A stretch of 64,000 nucleotides of DNA from Lentzea sp. NBRC 102530 (GTDB lineage Bacteria > Actinomycetota > Actinomycetes > Mycobacteriales > Pseudonocardiaceae): NCBI RefSeq assembly GCF_030269365.1, contig NZ_BSTF01000002.1, positions 558,001-622,000 of the forward strand. The letters are read 5' to 3'. Position 1 is the first letter of the stretch. Each line of letters opens with the position of its first letter. The translations under genes were made by a program, and so were the position numbers. Below the pieces are notes generated by a model, which had not been told where the DNA came from, made no database searches, and worked only from the letters and a program-made list of their open reading frames with translations. Below, in pieces: positions 51,809-58,287 of this stretch.

Positions 51809-51826
51809 GATTTCAGTGGAGGCCGG

Positions 51827-52870
51827 ATGGCGACCGGGCGAGAGATCGCCCAGCTCTGCGGCGTGTCCGTGGCGACGGTGTCGCGCGTCTTCAACCAGCC
51901 GGAAACGGTGAACGAGGAGACGCGGGCCCGGGTGCTGCGGGTCGCGGACGAGCTGGACTACCGGCCCAACGAGTCGGCGCGGGCGTTGTCGACGAGGCAG
52001 TCGACGATGATCGGCCTGGTGTGGGACACCGACCACCGCAGACCGGACTGGCGGCACCCGTACCTCCAGGACCTGTTGATAGGCCTCAAATCCGCGCTGT
52101 CCGCGCACGGCTACCACCTGCTGATGCTCGCCACCAGCGGCGACGCCCGTGAGGTGGGCGCGTCGCTCGCGGACCCGGTCGGGTACGTGAACATGACCCG
52201 CCGCCACCACCTCGGCGGGCTGGTGCTGATCGACAGCGGGTCGGACGCCGAGGCGTTCGAGGCGTTCGCGCAGTCCGGGGTTCCGTGCGTGGCACTGGAC
52301 GTGGCCGTGGACGGACCGCGCGCCACCTACGTCACGTCGGACAACGTCGGCGGCGCGCAGGAGGCCGTCCGGCACCTGGTGGGCCTCGGGCACACCCGGA
52401 TCGCGACGATCACCGGGCCGCGCGGCAACCAGCCGTCGGACGCCCGCGTGTCGGGCTACCGCACGGCGTTGCTCGACGCGGGCTTCCCGTCGCGCGAGGA
52501 CTACGTGGTGCCCGGTGACTTCTACCGGGCGAGCGGAACCGCGGCCATGCGCCGGCTCCTCGCGTTGGACGAGCCGCCGACGGCGGTGTTCGCGGCCAGC
52601 GACGAGATGGCGGTCGGCGCGGTGCTCGCCGCCCGTGCCGCCGGCCTGCGCGTGCCGCAGGACCTGGCGCTGGTCGGGTTCGACGACATCGAGATCGCCT
52701 CCGTGGTCGATCCCGCGCTGACGACGGTGGCGCAGGACAAGCCGGGGTTCGGCGTGGCGGCCGCGAAGGCGATCATGGCGATGATCACCGAGGGCGCCCG
52801 GGCCGAGCCGATCGTGCTGCCCACGCGGCTGGTCGTCCGGGACTCCTGCGGCGGCCGGGAAGGGGCTTAG
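51827..52870 (+). CDS. LacI-family regulator of the importer/glucosidase operon
   Basis: The ATG at 51827 follows GTGGAGG and gives 347 residues. The LacI helix-turn-helix is at residues 1-55 (GREIAQLCGVSVATVSRVFN, and the hinge RPNESARALSTRQS). The periplasmic-binding-like domain follows. It is divergent from the binding-protein gene and is presumed to repress the importer and glucosidase until a sugar such as cellobiose binds, as CebR does. An additional upstream start (51764) would overlap the operator region and is unlikely. Confidence 0.93.
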   Translation: MATGREIAQLCGVSVATVSRVFNQPETVNEETRARVLRVADELDYRPNESARALSTRQSTMIGLVWDTDHRRPDWRHPYLQDLLIGLKSALSAHGYHLLMLATSGDAREVGASLADPVGYVNMTRRHHLGGLVLIDSGSDAEAFEAFAQSGVPCVALDVAVDGPRATYVTSDNVGGAQEAVRHLVGLGHTRIATITGPRGNQPSDARVSGYRTALLDAGFPSREDYVVPGDFYRASGTAAMRRLLALDEPPTAVFAASDEMAVGAVLAARAAGLRVPQDLALVGFDDIEIASVVDPALTTVAQDKPGFGVAAAKAIMAMITEGARAEPIVLPTRLVVRDSCGGREGA

Positions 52871-52943
52871 GCCGCGCACCGCTCACTCCGTGACCCTCGT
52901 CCGGCAGACCTGCGTGACACCGCCCGAACATCTTGCCGAAAGC

Positions 52944-53066
52944 CCGCCCTTCGCGAGCTCACCTCACGTTTCCCTGCGGCACGCGGGGACCCCGCGTGTC
53001 TTTCACGCGAACGAAAGCGCCCCGCGTGCGGTTCAGTGACGTGAAGCGGGCTCGCGAAGAGGGCGG
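52944..53066. repeat. Dispersed inverted-repeat element, copy B
   Basis: Three nested arm pairs are visible: TTCGCGAGC (52950-52958) with GCTCGCGAA (53050-53058), TCACGT (52964-52969) with ACGTGA (53039-53044), and GCACGCGGGG (52979-52988) with CCCCGCGTGC (53020-53029). A separate hairpin ACGCGGGG-A-CCCCGCGT occupies 52981-52997. The right side repeats copy A near 39932-39959. It sits between convergent genes. Confidence 0.7.
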
Positions 53067-53086
53067 AACAGCTGTCCGCTCATCGT

Positions 53087-53557
53087 CTACGCCTCGGTGG
53101 ACGCCGCCGCGATGAGCGCGATCAGCTGCCGCCGGAAGTGCTCGTAGTCGTCGACGGCGCCGAGCAGCGTGTCGGACTCGCGTTCCTCGCGGCGCGCGGC
53201 GGCCAGTGCCCTGCGCCCGGCCGGGGTGACCTTCACCGAGGTCCGCCTGCGGTCCTTCGGGTCCTGGCTGCGCACGACGTGGCCGCCGCGGTCGAGGTGC
53301 TCGATCGTGCGGCTCATGGTCTGGTCGGTCACCCGGCACAGCACGGCGAGTTCACGCTGCGAGCGCGGCCCGTCCGCGAGGTGGTGCAGGGTGATCATCC
53401 CGGCGTGGGTGAGGCCGCGGCTCGCGAGGAACTCCTCGAACCGCTTCTCCACGACGCGGGCCGCGACCGACAGGAGCCTGCCCGTCGGCCAGGAGGCGAC
53501 GTCCGCGCCCACCTGGTCGGGGCGGTCCTGCACCGCCAGTTCGTCTCCCTCGGCCAC
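53087..53557 (-). CDS. MarR-family regulator
   Basis: From GTG 53557 the protein has 156 residues. The winged helix (about 50-115) has LHHLADGPRSQRELAVLCRV, DQTMSRTIEHLDRGGHV and the wing RSQDPKDRRRTSVKVT. It is the last gene of the leftward unit that starts with the molybdenum hydroxylase subunits, 26 bp after the large subunit. It probably represses that unit and the divergent membrane gene through the palindromes near 56099-56149. The ligand is unknown. Confidence 0.88.
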   Translation of the reverse strand: MAEGDELAVQDRPDQVGADVASWPTGRLLSVAARVVEKRFEEFLASRGLTHAGMITLHHLADGPRSQRELAVLCRVTDQTMSRTIEHLDRGGHVVRSQDPKDRRRTSVKVTPAGRRALAAARREERESDTLLGAVDDYEHFRRQLIALIAAASTEA

Positions 53558-53583
53558 GGCCCCATCATCGCAGAGCGGCCCGA

Positions 53584-55611
53584 TCACCCCACGTCGGTCC
53601 CGATCGGCATGCCCGTCACGGGCGTGTCGCCGGCCAGCGCCGCCGAGATCGCCGCCGCGGCCGGGGGATAGGCGAGCTCGCCCAGCCCGCCGAGCGGGGC
53701 GTCGGACGGCACGATCGTGACGTCGACGTCCGGTGACTGGTCGATCCGCGCCCACGTGAAGTCGCCGAACGAGGACTCCGCGACGTGGCCGTCCCGGACC
53801 GTGATCTGCGCACCGAGCACTGTGGACAGCGCGTCGGACACGCAGCCCTCGACCTGGGCCCTGACCCCGGACGGGTGCAGCGCCACGCCCACGTCGACGG
53901 CCGCGTGCACCCGCAGGACCCTGCGCGCGGCGGGATCGGCGACGGCGATCACCGCGATCGCGGACCCGTACTCCTCCAGGCACGCGACGCCTCTGGCCGT
54001 GCCCGGCGCGGGTGGCCTGCTCCAGCCGGCGCGGTCGGCGACGGTGTCGAGCACGTTGCGCAGCCGCGAGGTCGCGGGCAGCAGGGTGCGGCGCAGCGCG
54101 ACCTGGTCGAGGCCCGCCCGCCGGCCGATCTCGCTGAGGAAGTTCTCCTCGGCGTAGGCGAACTGGCCCGAGTAGACCGACCGCCAGAAACCGGTGCGCA
54201 GCGGGGCCGGGCGCACGGTGACGGTGACCTCGCCCGGCACGGCGTAGGGGAAGTGGTCGCCGCTCGCCTTGATCAGGGCCGGGTTCGAGAAGATCGGCAG
54301 GACGGTCAACGGCCAGGTGACGACCTCGTGCGCACGCCGGACGGGCAGGCCGTCCTGCCCGATCTCGGCGGTCAGCCGGTGCACGGACATCGGCCGGTAC
54401 GAGTCGTGCCGCATGTCGTCGGCCCGCGTCCAGAGCACCTGGACGGGCACCCCGACGCGGCGCGAACAGGCCACCGCCTCCTGCACCTGGTCGGTCTCGA
54501 TGCGCCGCCCGAACGCCCCTCCGGACGCCGCCGCCTCGACCCGCACGGCCGTCGCGGGCAGTCCGAGTTGCTGGGCCACCAGGGTCTGGATCCGGCCGGG
54601 GTCCTGGGTCGGCACCCAGATCGTCGCGCCGTCCGGACGGACGTGCGCGGTCGCGTTCATCGGTTCCATCGGCGCGTGCGCGAGCAACGGCATCTCGAAC
54701 GTCCGCTGGAGGCCGGTGATCGGGCTCTGCGCGGGCAGGGCGGCGTGCAGGTCGGCGAGCCACGCCCGGCTGTCGGCGGCAGGGGTGCCGCCACGCCAGG
54801 TGATCTTCAGCGTGTCGCGGGCCTTCAACGCCTGGTAGGTCGACCGAGCGAGGACCGCCACGCCGCCCTGACCGTCGGCCGGAGCGGCGAGCGTGATCAC
54901 GTCGACCACACCGGGGATGGCGCGGGTCGCGCTGTCGTCAATGGTGTCCGGGACGGCGCCGATCCACGGCGGGCGCGCCACCACGGCCACCAGACCACCG
55001 GCTGGGCGGGAGTCGATGCCGTACTTCACCCGGCCGGTCGAGATGGTGCGGGCGTCCACGCGTCCGGCGCGGGTCTTGCCGAGAAGCCGCCACTGGTCCT
55101 GGGGGATGAGCGTCACGGGCACGGTGGCCGGGTCCAGCGCGGCGGCCGCGCGGACGAGCGCGCGGTACGGCAGCCTGCCCCGGCGCGGGTGGCGGACGGC
55201 GCCGTCCTTCGCGGTGCACTCGCTCACCGGCACCCGCCACCGTTGCGCGGCGGCCGTGACGAGCAGGCAGCGCGCGGTCGCGGCGGCCGTGCGGATCGGG
55301 GTGCTGAGCTGGCGCACCGACGTCGAGTTCGACACCGACTGCGAGCCGTACTTCGCCGAGTCGCCCGGCGCCTGCTCCAGGGTGACGTCACCGACCTCGA
55401 CCGCGAGTTCCTCGGCGACCATCAACGCGACGACGGTCCGCACGCCCTGCCCGCTGTCGGGCTTCGGCACGGTCGCGGTGATCCGGCCCGCGTCGTCGAG
55501 CCGGACGAAGACGTTCGGGACGAGGCCCTCGACGGCGAGCGCGGGTATCGGCACGGCCACCATCAGAGCGCCGGCGCCCGCGCCGCGCAACAACGTCCGC
55601 CTGCTGATCAC
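53584..55611 (-). CDS. Tat-exported molybdenum hydroxylase large subunit (IorB-like)
   Basis: The GTG at 55611 follows GGAGG and overlaps the small-subunit stop as GTGA. The 675-residue protein begins with a twin-arginine signal (ISRRTLLRGAGAGALMVAVP). It belongs to the xanthine-dehydrogenase family subgroup of isoquinoline 1-oxidoreductase beta subunits: SGGAFGRRIETDQ near residue 375 and the C-terminal GLGELAYPP with the catalytic Glu. The signal sequence implies a periplasmic or wall-side enzyme that oxidises aldehydes or N-heteroaromatics. No FAD subunit is present, as is normal for this subgroup. Confidence 0.9.
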   Translation of the reverse strand: MISRRTLLRGAGAGALMVAVPIPALAVEGLVPNVFVRLDDAGRITATVPKPDSGQGVRTVVALMVAEELAVEVGDVTLEQAPGDSAKYGSQSVSNSTSVRQLSTPIRTAAATARCLLVTAAAQRWRVPVSECTAKDGAVRHPRRGRLPYRALVRAAAALDPATVPVTLIPQDQWRLLGKTRAGRVDARTISTGRVKYGIDSRPAGGLVAVVARPPWIGAVPDTIDDSATRAIPGVVDVITLAAPADGQGGVAVLARSTYQALKARDTLKITWRGGTPAADSRAWLADLHAALPAQSPITGLQRTFEMPLLAHAPMEPMNATAHVRPDGATIWVPTQDPGRIQTLVAQQLGLPATAVRVEAAASGGAFGRRIETDQVQEAVACSRRVGVPVQVLWTRADDMRHDSYRPMSVHRLTAEIGQDGLPVRRAHEVVTWPLTVLPIFSNPALIKASGDHFPYAVPGEVTVTVRPAPLRTGFWRSVYSGQFAYAEENFLSEIGRRAGLDQVALRRTLLPATSRLRNVLDTVADRAGWSRPPAPGTARGVACLEEYGSAIAVIAVADPAARRVLRVHAAVDVGVALHPSGVRAQVEGCVSDALSTVLGAQITVRDGHVAESSFGDFTWARIDQSPDVDVTIVPSDAPLGGLGELAYPPAAAAISAALAGDTPVTGMPIGTDVG

Positions 55612-56078
55612 CGTTCCTCCCGCATGATCCGGGCGGCCCGGCGCACGGCGGCGCGGATGCGGGGATAGGTGCCGCACCGGCACACGTTGTCCCGCAACGC
55701 CTCGGAGATCGCCTCGTCGTCGGGGTCGGGATCACGGGCGAGCAGCGCCGCCGCGGCCATCATCTGACCGGGCTGGCAGTACCCGCACTGGGCCACGTCC
55801 AGCTCGCGCCACGCCCGTTGCACCGGGTGGTCGCCGTCGCGGGAGAGCCCCTCGATGGTCGTGATCCGCGCCCGCGCGCTGTCCGCCGCCGTCCGCACGC
55901 ACGGCCGGGCCGCCTGACCGTCCACATGGGACGTGCAGGCACCGCACAGACCGACCCCGCACCCGTACTTGACCCCCGTGAGCCCCAGCTCGTCGCGCAA
56001 CACCCAGAGCAGGGGAGTGTCCGCCTCGACGTCCACCTCGTGCCGTTCACCGTTGACGCGCAACAGATATCGGGCCAC
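55608..56078 (-). CDS. [2Fe-2S] subunit of the molybdenum hydroxylase (IorA-like)
   Basis: From GTG 56078, seven bases after GGAGG, the protein has 156 residues with both iron-sulfur domains: the plant-type site YGCGVGLCGACTSHVDGQ plus a Cys further on, and the C-terminal CGYCQPGQM and CRCGTYPRIR. It passes electrons from the molybdenum subunit. It has no signal of its own and is presumably exported with the Tat-tagged large subunit. It is divergent from the membrane gene at 56143; paired palindromes lie between them. Confidence 0.93.
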   Translation of the reverse strand: MARYLLRVNGERHEVDVEADTPLLWVLRDELGLTGVKYGCGVGLCGACTSHVDGQAARPCVRTAADSARARITTIEGLSRDGDHPVQRAWRELDVAQCGYCQPGQMMAAAALLARDPDPDDEAISEALRDNVCRCGTYPRIRAAVRRAARIMREER

Positions 56079-56095
56079 CGCGTTGCCTCCAGATT

Positions 56096-56113
56096 TGCTC
56101 AGGGTGCTGAACG
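56096..56113. promoter_or_regulatory. MarR-type operator, copy 1
   Basis: TGCTCAGGGTGCTGAACG, containing the imperfect palindrome TCAGGGTGCTGA, lies 18 bp upstream of the [2Fe-2S] subunit start. It matches copy 2 (56135-56152) at 16 of 18 bases. Confidence 0.6.
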
Positions 56114-56129
56114 TAGCACGCGCACCCTG

Positions 56130-56152
56130 CATAATGCTCAGCATGCTGAACG
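56130..56152 (+). promoter_or_regulatory. -10 box and MarR-type operator copy 2 over a start codon
   Basis: CATAAT (56130-56135) is a -10 hexamer match of 5 of 6, eight bases before the ATG at 56143, so the transcript is probably leaderless. TGCTCAGCATGCTGAACG (56135-56152) has the perfect 12-bp palindrome TCAGCATGCTGA (56138-56149), whose centre contains that ATG. A repressor here would cover the transcription start. It repeats copy 1, 39 bp upstream. Confidence 0.6.
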
Positions 56153-57129
56153 ATGTGCGGCGTGGCCGCGGGCTCCTGGTGTGGGCGGTGGTGGGGAGCG
56201 CGGTGCTCACCGGATTGGTGTGGTTGCTGGGACAACGGCTGCACGGGATCACGCTCCTGCCCGATCAGGGGGCCTCCTGGTACTACTGGAAGCTGCCCGA
56301 TCCGACCTTCTGGAGCAGGGCGTCCGCCTGGGTGGGCTACGCGGCCCACCAGCTGGTGTCGTGGGGGCTGATCTACTACGCCCAGACCAGGGTCCGGCGG
56401 TACACGACCGGGCTGCACCGGATGAACGTCGTCGCGCTGCTCGCGAACGGCGCGTTCATCGGGTTGCACGCCCTGCAGACCCAGGTGTTCTACGACGGCC
56501 TCGCGCAGGACGTCTCGATCTTCAGCTCGCAGGGCTCGGTGGTGCTGCTGCTCGTCGTGGTGCTGCTGATGGAGAACAAGCGCCGCGGCCTGGTGCTGAC
56601 CTGGTCGGCGCCGATCTCCGCACAGGTCGTCGCGTTCGCCCGGCGCTACCACGGCTACCTGTTCAGCTGGGCCGCGATCTACACGTTCTGGTACCACCCG
56701 ATGGAGTCGTCGAGCGGGCACCTCATCGGGTTCTTCTACATGTTCCTGCTGCTGGTGCAGAGCAGTCTGATGTTCACGACGTCCCACACGAACCGCTGGT
56801 GGACGATGACCCTCGAACTGCTCGTCGCCGTCCACGGCACGCTGGTCGCGGTCATGAACTCCGGGCCCGACGGCATCTGGCCGATGTTCTTCTTCGGGTT
56901 CGTGGCGATCTTCGTGCTCACCCAGATGCACGGCGTCGGGCTGAGCGCGACGACCCGGTGGTGGATCGGCGGGACGTTCGTCGTCGCCGCGCTGGCCGTC
57001 TACTCGTGGCGCGGGCTCGACCGGCTGGACGAGGTCGTGCGCATCCCGCTGATCGAGTACCTGCTGGTGGGTGTGCTCGCCGTGCTGATCTGGGCGGGGG
57101 TCAGGCTGGCCGCGCTCATCCGGTCATGA
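56143..57129 (+). CDS. Polytopic membrane protein, function unknown
   Basis: The 328-residue protein has about eight to nine hydrophobic helices and several aromatic-rich loops (WYYWKLPDPTFWSRASAWVG, YTFWYHPMESSSGHLIGF). No transporter or enzyme family is recognised. I chose ATG 56143 because a -10 box ends eight bases upstream; ATG 56134 is the alternative. It is divergent from the molybdenum hydroxylase genes and shares their palindromic operators, so it may export a substrate or carry electrons from that enzyme. Its stop overlaps the convergent GAF-ANTAR gene by 6 bp. Confidence 0.75.
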   Translation: MLNDVRRGRGLLVWAVVGSAVLTGLVWLLGQRLHGITLLPDQGASWYYWKLPDPTFWSRASAWVGYAAHQLVSWGLIYYAQTRVRRYTTGLHRMNVVALLANGAFIGLHALQTQVFYDGLAQDVSIFSSQGSVVLLLVVVLLMENKRRGLVLTWSAPISAQVVAFARRYHGYLFSWAAIYTFWYHPMESSSGHLIGFFYMFLLLVQSSLMFTTSHTNRWWTMTLELLVAVHGTLVAVMNSGPDGIWPMFFFGFVAIFVLTQMHGVGLSATTRWWIGGTFVVAALAVYSWRGLDRLDEVVRIPLIEYLLVGVLAVLIWAGVRLAALIRS

Positions 57130-57903
57130 CCGGGTGGCGGACTCCAGCAGCTTCACGGCGACGTCGCGGAGCTTGGTGTTCGCCCGCTGGGACTGCTCCA
57201 CCAGCATCGAGAACGCCTCGTCGGCGGTGCAGCTGTGGACGGCCATCAGCACGCCCTTCGCCTGTTCGATCACGGCACGGGACGTCAGGGCGCGTTCGAG
57301 GTGGCCCACGTGGTCCTGGGAGCGGCGCCAGCGCTGGGCGTTGGTGATCGTGGCGGACGCGGCCGTGGTGAACAGCCGCATCAGGCCCTCGTCGAACGGG
57401 TCGAACGCCGTCGCGGTGTAGCTGTAGACGTTCAGGGTGCCGATGTGGCGTACTTCGGTGTTGTCCGAGGCGGGGAGGACGACGGGCACGGACAGGTACG
57501 CGCGGACACCGGCCTTCCCGGCGGCGGCCTCGAACTCCGGCCACTCGTCGCGGTGCTCGCCGACCACGGCCCGGACCGGGACCAGCTTGGCCGCCGACTC
57601 GAGGCACGGCCCGCGGCCCGACTCGTACTGCTGCCGGTCCACCTCGACCAGGTCCCGGTCGGTGGCCGCGGCGGTGTGCGGCTGGGTGTCGGTGACGACG
57701 GAGACGGTCACGGCGTCGGCGTCGGGCAGGGCCCTCGTGGCTGTGTCGGCCACCCGCTGCAGCGCGTCGTCGAGGGACTCCTCGCCGGTGAAAGCGTCGT
57801 GGAGCGCCGTCAGCGCTTCGGTGGTCTCGTCCAGGCGGTCCAACGCGTCGGGGCGCTCGTCGCCCTGCTGTCTCACCGGACCGGTCTGCACGTAGTCGGC
57901 CAT
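57124..57903 (-). CDS. GAF-ANTAR regulator
   Basis: The 259-residue protein has an N-terminal GAF sensor domain (about 40-190, with RGPCLESAAKLVPVRAVVG) and a C-terminal ANTAR RNA-binding domain (about 195-255, with LERALTSRAVIEQAKGVLMA and SMLVEQSQRANTKLRDVAVK). ANTAR proteins bind paired hairpins in nascent RNA and prevent termination. Its own upstream region (57904-58100) holds strong hairpin-forming repeats. The signal is unknown. Confidence 0.92.
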   Translation of the reverse strand: MADYVQTGPVRQQGDERPDALDRLDETTEALTALHDAFTGEESLDDALQRVADTATRALPDADAVTVSVVTDTQPHTAAATDRDLVEVDRQQYESGRGPCLESAAKLVPVRAVVGEHRDEWPEFEAAAGKAGVRAYLSVPVVLPASDNTEVRHIGTLNVYSYTATAFDPFDEGLMRLFTTAASATITNAQRWRRSQDHVGHLERALTSRAVIEQAKGVLMAVHSCTADEAFSMLVEQSQRANTKLRDVAVKLLESATRS

Positions 57904-57991
57904 GCCGCAGCGCCCCTATCCCTCTCACCGGAATCCACGGCGCCGGCTGCTTGACGTCGTCCAGCGCATCGTACGGGGAGAGGCACAGGAA

Positions 57992-58043
57992 CCGCGCCGG
58001 CGGCGGGTTGCTGCAAGGTCTCAACGTCCCGTCGCCGGCGCGG
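57992..58043. repeat. Perfect 11-bp stem with 30-base loop
   Basis: CCGCGCCGGCG and CGCCGGCGCGG pair exactly. On the minus strand it would lie in the 5' leader of the GAF-ANTAR transcript, about 90-140 bases upstream of its start codon. It could be an attenuator; no T-run follows. Confidence 0.5.
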
Positions 58044-58074
58044 CCGGACCTGCCCGAAAGCGGGTCCTCCGGTG

Positions 58075-58092
58075 CGAACACGCGCGTGTTCG
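58075..58092. promoter_or_regulatory. 18-bp perfect palindrome
   Basis: CGAACACGCGCGTGTTCG is an uninterrupted inverted repeat. It lies 172 bp upstream of the GAF-ANTAR gene and 196 bp upstream of the GH2 gene, so it is likely an operator for one or both. The binding protein is unknown. Confidence 0.5.
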
Positions 58093-58243
58093 GCGATCTC
58101 TCAGTACCCCGGCGAGGCGACGCTCACACCGCCTTTCGAACGACAGCCGTCGTCCCGGTCGTTCCGGAAACTTGTCCGGTTTGACATGACCGATACCTCC
58201 GTTCGGCCGTAGCCCGCCGTCCGAGGCCTGTGCGTGGATGTAG

Positions 58244-58267
58244 GGGAGCGCTCTTACAACGTTGTAA
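58244..58267. promoter_or_regulatory. GH2 promoter operators (two adjoining palindromes)
   Basis: GGGAGCGCTCTT (58244-58255) carries the GAGCGCTC core also found before the lacI gene at 61419 and the discoidin gene. TTACAACGTTGTAA (58254-58267) is a different, perfect 14-bp palindrome overlapping it by two bases. They lie 21-44 bp before the GH2 ATG. Two LacI-type proteins, or one LacI and another regulator, could act here. Confidence 0.6.
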
Positions 58268-58287
58268 AACGAAGGGGATCTTCACTG

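Larger units (their letters stand above)
57904..58287. other. 384-bp intergenic region with hairpins and palindromes
   Basis: This region separates the leftward GAF-ANTAR gene and the rightward GH2 gene. It contains a perfect 11-bp stem (CCGCGCCGGCG at 57992-58002 with CGCCGGCGCGG at 58033-58043, 30-base loop), a perfect 18-bp palindrome (58075-58092), and the GH2 operators at 58244-58267. I see no open reading frame with coding features. Confidence 0.65.

Noticed and set aside
52981-52997. ACGCGGGG-A-CCCCGCGT taken alone as an operator
   Set aside because: It lies between convergent genes, inside the larger repeat element, so a terminator or repeat role is more likely.
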